Assembly (NCBI GenBank): GCA_022695795.1
Contig: MU404082.1
Span: 186,001-250,000 of the forward strand
Reading direction: 5' to 3'
From: Biscogniauxia marginata
Taxonomy: Eukaryota > Ascomycota > Sordariomycetes > Xylariales > Xylariaceae
DNA length: 64,000 nucleotides
In this document: one piece after another, positions 12,101-23,600 of the stretch
Numbering within the stretch: position 1 is the stretch's first letter
Layout: the number at the start of each line of letters is the position of its first letter
Translations under genes and position numbers: made by a program
Notes under the pieces: generated by a model
Seen by the model: only the letters and a program-made list of their open reading frames with translations
Told to the model about the DNA's origin: nothing
The model's database searches: none

Positions 12101-12736
12101 AATAGGGTCTTACACGGCACGAGATACGCTTGCGGGCGCCCTTCGACCCCTTGCCTTATTCAGCCCTTATCGATGCCTGTGAGCAATTTTTTGAGTATAT
12201 TGTCACTGTTCGACAATCATCTCTATTCTACCACCCTCATTTCATTCGAGATAATGCGGAGGCAGCTGCCGAACTATTAGGCCATCGAAGAGATGCCATC
12301 GCGACGATTATGACAAATCTATATGTCCTATCAGGGGCGCTACGCGCCGATAGGAAAGTGCCAGTGAGTATAGTGCTAGGGCTCGCAAATTGGCAGACAA
12401 GCTAACGAAACAATTCTCAGAGGTATCTCCCGAGTGCTGAAGCTTCTAGGAAGCGACTCCTAGATCAGATGAAAGAACTGGAACTCCGGCTCACAGCTAG
12501 TGGCAATCTGAGTGCCGAGGAGAAGTCGGAGGGGAAAAAATGGGCACAGATTTATAGCTACTCCTACAACGAAAGCCTGACGGGCTGTGTCGAGCAGCTA
12601 CAGGAGCTCGAGAAATACACGAAGGCTATTGTTGGCGAGCAAGGGTGAGTCAAATTCCTGCGGATAGTGAGAATCGCTAACAAAACGCAGTTTTGATGCT
12701 GGTTTTATGGATGATGATGATGATGATGATGCATAG
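9109..12736 (+). CDS. BRE4-like integral membrane protein (FUSC / DUF2421 aromatic-acid-exporter-like)
   Basis: This is a nine-exon gene: 9109-10128, 10179-10953, 11007-11364, 11416-11587, 11640-11868, 11924-12045, 12106-12363, 12421-12644 and 12691-12736. It encodes 1067 residues. All introns are GT-AG, 46-65 nt. A hydrophilic Ser/Arg-rich N-terminus (about 1-145) precedes a first group of membrane helices (about 160-330, from KSFLAFFIAYVLCLIPSVR). A long soluble region follows (LRRRRRLTQAFVGMSQAY onward). A second helix group begins with RFGLKTAATISLLAIPAW and EVWWAVVIAWLIMGPRTGGN. The tail, with SIVSRYVYYEEGHEPTKED, matches the DUF2421-type region of fungal Brefeldin-A-sensitivity BRE4 proteins. 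Two-block FUSC architecture suggests export of organic or aromatic acids, but the substrate is not shown by the sequence. The protein ends in seven aspartates and an alanine, encoded by a GAT repeat. Confidence 0.85.
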
Positions 12737-13552
12737 ATAGGTTGAGGAAACTGCTGATGTGTTTCAAGGGTCTGATGTGCCTTTGGTATTATCCATGGCC
12801 ATAGTAATAACCCTCCAACATCTCCTAGGTTTACACATACATGACTTGCATTGTTTCGTATCACACGGACGAGTTTTGTTGATATATACAAGCTCCTTTT
12901 ATGAGAGAGAGAGAGGGGAGGGGGGGAGTCTTGGGGCCCATCATCTTGGTTGACATAGCTAGCTAACCTCGCTTGATAATAGTAGTGCGCCATAAAGTCT
13001 TAACAAAGCAGTGAAATCTGAGCACATGGTCTACGCTGTGTTGTGGGTTTGAGTCGTGTTGTTAATAACGATCTAGAATATAACCTAGCGAATATCTATC
13101 GGCCCGATCGATCGCTTGGCCGCGGGCCCCCCCACCCCCACCCCCTATATTACTTTACAAGATTTTGGTTCCGAGTGAGGCCCACGTTGCTGATCGATTG
13201 GTCAATTGGGAAGCATCTCGGATGACACATCCGCAACTAAAACTTACCTGAGGTTTGTGACTATTCTGAAGTTGCCATTGCAGACATTTTGATCAACTTG
13301 GGCATTACTCGCCCGCAGAGGAGAAGTATTATTAGTTAGTATGCTGGCACGCGTTTTATAGTATAGTCTGCGGATCTATCTGTACTACTATGTATAAGGG
13401 TAACCTGTTTGAACGTCGTATTTAACGATCATCGTTTTTTATTATATACAACACTGTGTATCCTCACTATCTCTCGAAAGATTCAGCTCTCCCCTTTTCT
13501 CGCCCACTTCTTGAAGTCGCGTTTCTTGGGGGAATTTATCGTAGTGGGAAGG
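12737..13552. other. Intergenic spacer
   Basis: No gene was seen. It contains a GA-rich run (GAGAGAGAGAGGGGAGGGGGG, 12903-12924) and a C-rich run (12129-bp-scale spacer ends at CCCCCCCACCCCCACCCCC, 13127-13145). The right end is presumably the promoter of the phosphatase gene at 13553. Confidence 0.4.
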
Positions 13553-14934
13553 ATGCGGGCTAGTTCGATATTGACCTTTGTCTCCCTAACCTCAGCGTCA
13601 CTCGCCTGGGAATGGGGGAAATCGGGAAAATGGGATCACGAACAGGGAGCTAGCCACAGAACTGCTACCATCAACTACACGACCATCTCCGGATTCTTCC
13701 AGCAAGATGACCTGGCCACCGACGCGAGTACTTTTGATTATGTACGTTTTTGTCACTATTACCAGCTAGCCTTGGAATAAGAGAATTGCCTACATCTTTC
13801 TGATCGTGGATACTGTTTTTTTCTTTCACTTATGTTATGTACAGACTAAGACCAACTTCGGCCTGATCGAACGCTCGTACCCGACGGACGTCAAGTTCGA
13901 TCCCCACGGGAAGAAGACGCAGTGGGAGCGCTTCACCTACTACGTGGATAGCCTAAACCGCGATTGCGACAGCAGCTCGCAGTACAAGGTACTGTTCATG
14001 GCCCGTCATGGCGAGGGCTACCATAATGCTGCCGAGAGCTACTACGGGACCCCAGCGTGGAATGTGAGTTTCCAGTTCCTAAGTACATACATATACAAAA
14101 CCATATTAGATGCACCTATCCCGTTGCTAGAGTTATTCTCTAACCGCGCATGTATTGTTTCGCAATCAGTGCTACTGGGGCCCGCTTGACGGCAACGGAA
14201 CCGTCGTCTGGAGGGACGCGCACCTGACCGAGGCGGGCATAGCGCAGTGCACCAAGGCGCACGAGTTCTGGAAGCAAGCATTGACAGTCGCCCGCATCCC
14301 GGCGCCGCAGTCCTACTACAGCAGCCCGCTGGCGCGGTCCGCGACGACCGCGAACCTGACCTTCGCGGACCTCGCCCCCCTACTGCCGCGCGACCGCCCC
14401 TTCGCCCCCGTCATCAAGGAGGCGCTGCGCGAGGGCATCTCGATCCGCACGTGCGACGCACGTTCGGACCGCTCGGCCATCTCGAGGGCGCTGCCGGGGT
14501 TCCGGTTTGAAGCCGGCTTCGCGGAGCACGACGGGCTGTGGCGCGGGGGCGAAGGGGAGGGCGAGACGGCGGAGGCGCAGCGCCGCCGCACGAAGGACCT
14601 GCTCGATGGGGTGTTTGCCGGGGACGAGAGCACGTGGGTCAGCTTCACGAGCCACTCGGGCCAGATCCGGGTCGCGCTCGACGTCCTCGGTCACCGCAAG
14701 TTCGGCCTCTCGACTGGCCAGGCGATCCCCGCGCTGGTGAAGGCGCAGATCTTGAGGGGGACGGGTACGACTACGACTGCGGGTCCGGGGTGGACGGCCG
14801 AGGCAACGTGCGGGGCGCCGCCTGTGACGAGTGTTTCGGGCCAGGGGTGCGTGTGCTCTGGGGCCGCGTCGGGATTGGCTTCTGCGACGGCTACGGCTAT
14901 GGATACGGCTACGCCGACGGCGACGGTGGTATGA
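13553..14934 (+). CDS. Secreted histidine-phosphatase-superfamily (phosphoglycerate-mutase-like) protein
   Basis: The three exons (13553-13741, 13845-14063, 14170-14934) encode 390 residues. The start was chosen as the ATG before a short signal peptide (MRASSILTFVSLTSASLA). The catalytic histidine lies in LFMARHGEGYHNAAE (R117-H118), the RHG phospho-histidine motif of the superfamily. The second histidine is in VSFTSHSGQIRVALDVLGH. The spacing and the HNAAE sequence resemble PMU1-like and related fungal members, so phosphomonoester hydrolysis is likely, acting outside the cell or in the secretory path; the substrate is unknown. Exon 3 is far more GC-rich than exons 1-2 and the flanks. The C-terminal 70 residues are Thr/Ala/Ser-rich (TTTTAGPG, then ATATAMDTATPTATVV) and look like a disordered O-glycosylated tail. 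The next gene downstream also encodes a secreted enzyme. Confidence 0.87.
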
Positions 14935-16586
14935 ATATGAGAGTTAGTGGAAAGACCCAGATCTGGGCTCCTGTTATGGAAGGTTAATACGATAACAATG
15001 AGGGCATTGGATGTTATCACATGGGTTAAAATAACTCTTTTGCATGCGAATTAACGACTCCCGGTTGGATTTCTGAAGAGGGTATGAGTGCCTCGCCTAT
15101 AGCTTAGAATTGTACTGGTTACTAGATAGACATGTTAATACCTAGTACACGGGCTCTTGGTTGGGTGGACAGCCATATTCCTCCTATTTCATGTGATCGG
15201 GTTAAATGGCTTACAAATAAGTTGATAACCCCTTAACAATATGCGGTCCAGGTAGTCTAGAATCCTAGGAAGTTGAATAGACCGGGACTCCGTACAGCAT
15301 TTATTATACCTCCATACGGTCCAGTTGCCCCGATTAGGACCGAAGGCCCTTTATGCAACCGAGTGGCATTTAACTTGACTCGCCCACGGCTGGCCGTTCA
15401 ACCGGCCACCCACCACTATGGCACTACCACCTCTATTACTTTGATCCCACCTTATGCGTGCATATGTAAGTAAACCGGCTCGCTGTAGAGGTTGCAGAAC
15501 CCATTTCCACTTGCTATTGGCGAGATATGATCTCAGCTGGGATACACAGGTCTAGATTCCAGATAGGTAGGGAGGTATGCATGTAGAAATAAGTCAGCGG
15601 GATTACTAATATGCTTACCGCTACTGCTATCGGATATAAAGGTAGGTTAATTTTTTTCTTGATTGGGAATATGAGTGCCGTAAAGGGGTTTTAAGTAGAT
15701 ACGCAACATTTAGAGGCACATAACATTGACTAGTTGCAATACACATATCCATGTTCGAGTAACCCCTAGTACGACGCGGTATATTTTACACATAGAGAGC
15801 AATAAATTATATTTCATGATAGTTCCTCCTTTTGATAGACTGCGGAGGGAGATACTGGGAAGGCTTTTTAACACACTGTAATGGAAAACGACACCATAGG
15901 ACACCATAGGGGTTGATAAACTAGTAAGAACAAAGACTCCTGTGTATACAGCCCAGGTATCAGTAGTCTTGGCTACAGGTAACTACTACAGTTACAGCAC
16001 CACTTACCTGGAAGTCTGCCGATAATTATCAAGCTGCATGCCAGTCGCCCAATCCCGGAACGTCGACTATTTACGTAAGGCGTTGAAAGACTTTCATCAT
16101 GCCGAGTAGCCAAGATGGGCTTGTAAGCCGGAGTGCGGTTTCTACCTCATCACTCGATATGCATCACAAACTTCCCGTGTATGCCAAGTTGGTTGACTAC
16201 TCGGCGTATGGAGGTAATGATTGGGATGACAAAGTAACAATAATTTGGGGGCTGTCGACGTTCTGTCTGGGCCCTAGCTACCCAACGCCCAGTCTCGACG
16301 ACGATGCTCGATGACGATGACTGAGCCCTTATCAATCCAATTTGCTGACCACTTAGAACATGGCGTGTAGCACAGCGTCCCTCTCAACGACAAAAATAAC
16401 GAGGATTGCCATTTCATAGTGGGCCGATGGAGAAGAGGTTAGGAAAGCAAGCATGGTATGAAAATAAATAACACTACAGGCAGTCAGAAATATGGCGTTA
16501 GCTTGGACCTATACTCGGTACGCGTCGCGTTGAATAGAGAGAGCCATTCAATGAGATCAAGTAATTGTCGATAATAGCAACCAAAG
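14935..16586. other. Intergenic spacer
   Basis: No supported gene was seen on either strand. A near-duplicate ACACCATAGG-ACACCATAGG pair occurs at about 15890-15910. The right-hand 100 bp, just before 16587, is presumably the promoter of the FAD-linked oxidase. Confidence 0.4.
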
Positions 16587-18684
16587 ATGCGATCTGCTGT
16601 CGTGGTAGGAATACTCTTCTCCCTCGTCACCAGGGTCAAATGTGCCAACTTCCCCTTCGAAGTCGAAGTGCTCACCGAGGCAGACATTGGCGATTTCTTC
16701 GCCATCGCATTCGGGAACAAATCGGCGCTGGGCGATCCACCCGTATACAACGGGCCGGAGTGCAAAGCATACCCGGGGAGCGAGGGATGGCCCGTCGATG
16801 ACGAGTGGGCCCAACTGAATAGCTCGCTTGGGGGCGCACTGCTCAAGCCCGTCCCACTGGCGGCCGTCTGCTATGACGGCCCATACAGGGACGAGGAGAG
16901 GTGCAATTTCATCCTGAACAACGCGAGTACTTCCCGCGTTTTCATCGATGACCCCCTTTCCGTCTTGACTACTTGGCCTGCGGGCGATGCCTGCTATGCG
17001 ACGGGTGACACCGAGGGGCTCGAGTGTACTCAGGGCGGTTATCCGGCCTACGTTGTTAATGCGTCAACGGTCAGGCACATACAGATCGCTGTTAACTTTG
17101 CCAGGAACAGGAACCTTAGGCTTGTTATAAAGTTTGTTATCCTCAGTCCGCGCCGCGCGAACTTCCTGTCAGGTAGCAGGATGGGGTGAGCTGACTAACA
17201 CGTCCCAATCTGCACAGAAATACAGGCCATGACTTTCTCGGGAGAAACGTGGGCTTCGGTGCCCTGAGTATCTGGACGCACTGGTTGAAAGACTTTGAGT
17301 ACTTACCAGAGTACAGCATCGGCGAATACCAAGGCAGGGCGGCGCGAGTTGCCTCCGGCATCGAGAGCTGGGAGATGTTTGAGAAAATGGAGACCTATAA
17401 CACGACCTTTGTGGTCGCGAGCGCCTACACGGTCGGCACTTATGGAGGCTGGATAGCTGGCGGTGGACATTCTCCGCTGGCTTCGGCCTATGGTCTCGGG
17501 TCTGACCAGGTCTTATCTCTCGAGGTCGTCAAGGCCGATGGCAGATTCGTTACTGCTGATGTTAATCAGAACACTGATTTGTTTTACGCCTTGCGAGGAG
17601 GTGGAGGAAGTAAGTACCCATCCTCTCCTCATGACATTAATATTTTGCCATGAAAATCAACAGTTTGCAACGTCTTACCAACGCCAATCGTTTCCTAGGC
17701 ACCTATGGTGTTGTGACTTCAGCCATCGTCAAGGCCCACCCATACACCCCGGTCCTGGCGTCCTCGCTCGCGTTCAACTCGGCCGGCACTACCAACGGCG
17801 ACATCGAGCTGTTCTGGCGTGGCTTCGACGCGTACCACGCGTTCAGCAGCACCATTGTTGACAACCGCGGCACAGCATACAGCTTCCTAGTCGCCACCAA
17901 CTCCAACAACACCAGCTTCACCTTCACGACCGACATCGAAGTCCCCGGGCTCTCGTCCGCCAGGCTCCGCGCGCTCGTGCAGCCCCTATTCGACAACCTC
18001 AACGCTCTCGGCATCGCGGTGACAAACCCGGAGCCCGCGCCGGCCTCGAACTGGGCCGACACGGCGCACGGTCGCGGCGACCGACCGGGCACCTCGCGCT
18101 TCGCGAGCCGCCTGCTGCCGCGCGCTAACCTCGATCCGGACCGGGACCCGACCCTCTTCGCCGCGACTCAGACCGCCATCCGCCGCGCCGTCGAGGCCGG
18201 CCTCGCCTTCCACGGGATCCACATGGCGCCTACGCTCGCGGCGGCGGGCTGGCCCGCCAACTCGACCGGCGCCGGCACAAGCGCCGCCAACCCGGGCTTC
18301 CGCGACGCCGTCATGCACGCCGACTTGTTCGACTCGTCGCCCCTGCGCGGCCTCGACGCGGATCAGGTCCGCGCCGCGCACGCGGTCCTGGACGCGGGCG
18401 CGCAGCAGCTGAGGGACGTGGCGCCGGGATCGGGCGTGTATCTCAACGAGTGCGATATCGAGGAGCCCGGGTGGCAGGGCGCGTTCTTCGGGGAGGAGAA
18501 CTATGAGCGGCTGAGGGAGGTTAAGAGGGATAGGGACCCCTGGGGGGTGTTCTATGCCGTCAGGACGGTGGGGAGCGAGGACTGGGTCGTGCGCGAGGTG
18601 AGGGATGCTGGGGTGCCGACGCAGGTTGGGCCGCTTTGTAGGGCGGGCGCGGTGGCGGAGGGGAGGGAGCGAGGAGGTGAGTGA
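16587..18684 (+). CDS. Secreted FAD-linked oxidoreductase of the BBE/VAO (isoamyl-alcohol-oxidase-like) family
   Basis: The exons are 16587-17131, 17218-17609 and 17699-18684, giving 640 residues. A signal peptide (residues about 1-19, MRSAVVVGILFSLVTRVKC) marks it as secreted. The FAD-binding PCMH-type domain follows: a vanillyl-alcohol-oxidase-type KNTGHDFLGRN site places His186 where this family bonds FAD covalently. Next come GALSIWTHWLKD, then GGWIAGGGHSPLASAYGLGSDQ, and LRGGGGSTYGVVTS spans the second splice junction. The C-terminal BBE region is visible as YLNECDIEEPGWQGAFFGEENY, then DPWGVFYAVRTVGSEDW. The cysteine that gives a second FAD bond in some BBE enzymes is absent in the GGGHS segment, so single-site flavinylation is expected. 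About 45 residues trail the BBE domain. There are several N-glycosylation sequons. The oxidised substrate (alcohol, sugar or aromatic) cannot be read from the sequence. Confidence 0.9.
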
Positions 18685-20617
18685 GTGGGTGGGTGGGCGA
18701 GGGGTGTGACGGGGAGGTTGTGAGTAGGTGCCCGTATGATGTGAGTTTAGATGGGCTTCAGTGCTTAGAGGTCATACCCATGACCCGTCTGCTCCCCTCC
18801 CCCCCCTTTTCTCGGTTCCGGAAACATGTTTCTGTAGCCTATATTATTGACACATTGTATAGACGTGTCTGACTCTGATTCCTAGTTGAAGCAACGTGCT
18901 TTGTGTCAAATCCTCCCGGAAGTAGCTATGTCATGTATCCTACCTAGTACCATGAAACAGACTTGCATATCTGTAGGATGGCACATTTCGTGTTCTCGCC
19001 AGAGTCATCAATGTTATTGCCTCGGCAGGAACCCCTTTTCTGTTTCGGACAGACTTTGACTCATCGTGGCTAATGGTAAATTCGCCTGTTTGAAACACAC
19101 ACACATACACACACACCCCTTTTTATTTTCAATTGACTTTTTTGTCATCATTAAACCTACACACCTAAGAAGAGTCATTACCTGTTTTTGCAAACTACCT
19201 AGAAGTTCTTGATCTTAAGGACATGGTCAGGTGCTATAGCACTAAATCGTCCTTCTCCCCCTTCAATTATTACCTTAACGATGAAACTGCATAACCTTCG
19301 GAGTGTTGTTCTCCTATACGAGAAAAGCCTATTACATACCTACTTAAGGAGCAATTGAATGAGGCGTATTTCTAAATCATGACGGGTTACCTATCTCAGA
19401 GTATCTGGTGGTATCACCACCCACTTGTGGTAAGGGGGGTTATTAACGCCCTATAGATCCTGCCAAGAGCTCGATAGCAGCTTTGGTAGAATTCAGCCTA
19501 AGTGAGTTCCAAAGAAAAACAATGAGTAGTAAATATAAGGTTAAGCAAATATGTAATTAAGGAGGTTCTGAACGAAGTATGGCCTAAGTAGGATTTGACA
19601 TTGTGTCCTTGGGGACGAATGATGTGAAGTTTGTTGAGATTAGGAGCGTGTGAGTGGACAAGGGGTTTTTCTTTCCTCTTTTTCTTTTCCCTGTAGCCAT
19701 TGAGATGAAAGAAATTTACTGTGGTTTGCTCTTCAAGTACATCCATAGGTACCTACTGTACTGTACCCAATTCATGTTGTTTGCTGTCTGGTGTCCCCTA
19801 GATACCTACCTAGACTCAGTAGGTGTGTAAAGATTATTGGGGCCATAGTGCCAAGTGCCCAGTATAGCATGGCAGCTGTGGAACAAGTGCCGACAAGCTT
19901 TGACGCACTGACATGGCCCACCTACTTTTAGCTGCGGCCCTGCGAGGCTCTACAGGCTACGTGGTATCTCATTGGCTGGAATAGGCCGCGGGTGGGGAAA
20001 TATACTTTAGTACCTACTGCTCTGCTTTGCTCTGCTCTTTCGAATTCTGATTCCCAAAACCTCCTCCACATTCTTGCAAAAGCACACCACCACCACCACC
20101 TTCGTGCCTACATTGATGACACAACATTGATTCTTTCGCGAACTGCCTACACATACGCCAACTGCTTTAATACTGACATTGGAGTGATTGCAAGAAGCAC
20201 GCGAACGTATAGAGGCATCATCCTTGTATAATACATACACCATCACCTCCACCACCAACCAAATAACCCAAAATAATCCGTCAGCCTCTCTCCCAATCCA
20301 CTACTTCCACTTCCACTTCCACTCCCACTACCACTACCACTGCCAACTCTGCCGACACGATACATCCATCCATCGCGACGATCCGATTCGACGAGTCAGG
20401 CCCATGACCTCAGCACCCGACGAACTCTTGAGCCTGCGCCTAGTCTCGGTCATTCTCCCCGCCGCGAATACCTCGATCTGAGCAGCAGCAGCAGTCAGTA
20501 GTAGCCTGGGATAAACGAGCACCTGGTCGTTCTGCGAGGGGTACTAGGGGATTTTTGCAGCATCACCTCTTCTTCCTATCTCCTCCTTCTCCCCCCGACC
20601 TCGAGATCACCACCCTC
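18685..20617. other. Intergenic spacer and NOT1 5' region
   Basis: No gene was recognised. A (CA)n microsatellite lies at about 19095-19117. From about 20060 to 20617 the sequence becomes pyrimidine-rich with CCACCA, CCACTTCCACTT and CACTACCACTAC repeats and a CAG run (20481-20493), probably the promoter and 5' UTR of NOT1. Confidence 0.45.
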
Positions 20618-23600
20618 ATGGTCCCCCCGCCGCCTCCCTCCCACTCACGATCCGGAACCTTCTCGCCTGTTCCTGCTCAGAATTTGCAGACAGGACTGAC
20701 ACACTCGCCTCATCCGTCACACACTGGTCTTCTGAGTGCTGGTGCCAGCCCCAGCACCAGTAGCCCGACCGCGGGTACGAGTTCCCTCACCAAAATCGTT
20801 GTCGCCCAGGTCTATCTTCTACTGAGCACCATCAAGGAGGACGGAGACCGGTCTAAATTCGAGTCGCAAGCCGATCAGCTAAGAAAGGTATGTGTTCATT
20901 CACATTGTCTACACGCGCAATCTCTCTGCTCTCCGTCTTCCCCTTCCTCCAGTTATACTTTAGCAATATTCTCTCTCTGACACTAACGTAACCGCCGCAG
21001 CTTCTCGATGATCACGGCATGGAAGTCTTTTCCAGATATTTCACCCGGTTGGTGGCCGGAAATGCTCCCCAGATATTCCCCGGCCTGAACAGGTCTGTCG
21101 CCAATCCGGGTAACTATTCCCTTCTGTCGAACGAGATGTCCAAGATCTCCCACGACCTCGACCAAGCTGCCAAGATAGCCGAGTCCATCGAAACCGCCAA
21201 CGAGGATATCTTCCGCGATTTCGATCTGTCCACTTTCATGGAGCATTTCAAACTCGATGCTCTGGAAAAGACGATACTTGCTCTGGCGTTTAAGTTCGGC
21301 ACTCGTTCGGATCTGAAAACCAAAGGTTGGTTGCCCCGCCTACGGCTTTCGCTTTATATTAGAGATGCCTAGACTAATTATGCCATCCGCTGCAGCTGAC
21401 GCTATCCTGTCGACTAACTTCCCTACTTTTGTCAACATCATCTCGCGTCCAGATTATGGCGATCACTCCGACCTCACTCCCACCTTCATTGCCGCCATCG
21501 TCGATCGATACATCCAAGGCCACCCGCCCAACTTCAACTCGGCCGCTAAGCACGAACTCAGTCATAAGGTTCAGTCACGCTGGTCGCAACCCGACCAAGC
21601 TCCCCCCATGGAGGTGCTGGCTGCTTTAGACCTGATTCGAGTGTTGGGTGAAAAGCCTCCCAATGCTTTGGCTCTCTACATTCAGAGAACTGGGCCCGAC
21701 TTCACCCGCGACGAAGAAATTTGCTTGGGATACCTTCAGAATCGACCCGCCAACATCCAGCTGAGTGAAGAGCAAGTTTCTGCTGCTTTGACCTACACGA
21801 CCGTTAGTATTACCTATCGTCATAACCCCGCCGTACTGGTCGCTGCGCTTCGGCGCGTCCTATCCCCAACCTTCAGTTGGCAGGACGTTGTGGCATATTT
21901 CGACCAGCGAGACGTGCGCGTGTCTTCTGCACAGTTTTTACGGCTATATGATGCCTTACTGCCGATCGCACAAGCGCAGGACGACCAGTCACGACCCTTT
22001 GATATCCAATGTCTATGGGGAGGCTCGCATTGGGAAAACCCAGAGACGCAATTATCCTTCATCTGTGCCTTCGCATCCCTGACACCGGACGAGCTTGATG
22101 CCAGTACTATTCCTGGCCTCCAGCCGACATTTACACTTGAAGAGTATGCCCAGTCTCCCGCAGAAGTTCGTGAGCGAGCTGCTACTGCCGTGAAGCACCC
22201 GCTTGTTTCTGGGCCCGCTCTGTCTGCTATTTTCCAGGTCGCTCTTCACTCCTTACATGCATCGCAGAGCACGGAAGCCAAACGGCTATTCCAGGAGGTT
22301 GTAGTACCTAATCTTGACATCTTCATAGTCTCTGCCTTCGGTGTTCCCAAGCCATGGCCGCCTATGGCTGTAGACACCCTAGCGTCTCTGTTCGATAATT
22401 TCCTCCACCGACGCTCAGAGCATCATGATTTTGTTCTGGATAGCCTGTGGAGGAAAGATAGGGATTGGGTTACACAGAGGCTAGTCGACGCGCATGCTTG
22501 TAAGCCCATGGATCTGACGTTGATATTCGACCATGTCATCAAACATGGTTGGTTAGACGAACTGGTATATTTGCCGAATGGATTCGGATATGATCTGGCG
22601 GCCCTGGCACATGCCGAGGGTCATCTTGATCTCTCCCAGTGGGCTCGCAACAATGCCGAGAGAAGCCCCACCATCTCCCAGTCCTTACTTCAGTTCTTGT
22701 TGATCAAGGCAAACTTAGAAATGCAGTCGCAAAAAGCGGGCGATGCGCCAGCAATGCAGAAGACAAGCACCTCGCTTCACCTTAAGACCGTTCTCGCTCT
22801 GCTCCAGATTCTTGAGGACTTCTTGCCAAGAGGCCCTGTACCTGAACTCATCATGGTTCAGCGGGCCTGTATCACTGCCTACCCGCGACTCATCAACTAT
22901 GGCGAGGGATACGACGACGTCATTGATGCCAACGGAAAGGACGGCCATGCACTCCCGCAGGCCGCCGTTGCTAAGATGGAAGAACATTACAAGAAGATGT
23001 ACGGCGAAGAGACAGAGGTGAAGGCTATCGTGCAGCGACTTGAGGGATACAAACATTCTCGAGAACCACTGGATCAAGACATCTTTGCATGCATGATCCA
23101 TGGACTCTTTGATGAGTATTCGCACTTTATCGACTATCCTCTGGAGGCATTAGCAACCACAGCGGTTTTGTTTGGCGGTATCATTTCCCATAAGCTCATA
23201 TCCGAGTTACCTCTCAAGATAGGGCTAGGCATGATCCTGGAAGCCGTTAGGGACCATACACCTGACCTTCCTATGTACAAATTTGGTCTCCAGGCTCTGA
23301 TGCAGTTACTTTCACGTTTTCTGGAGTGGCCAGGATTCTGTAAACAGCTTCTGGGGATACCAGGCCTTCACGGTACCGAAGCATGGAAGAAGGCGGAAGA
23401 GGTTGTGTGTGAAGACGAGGAAGAACGAGCGCGTACTCAAAATGGCGTGGGCTCGAGTAATCATACGAATGAGCCTCTAACAAATGGAGCTGTTGAAACC
23501 TTAGAAACGCATGCTCCACCTTTCACCGCCATCAACGTCGACCCTCCCCATCCCGGTGTTGCCTTTGAGGAACCTGTTGTCGATGTTCAGGACAAGATTC

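Noticed and set aside
20060..20500. Apparent coding frames rich in His, Thr and Ser upstream of NOT1
   Set aside because: They arise from CCACCA/CACTAC simple repeats in the leader and have no continuation into the gene.
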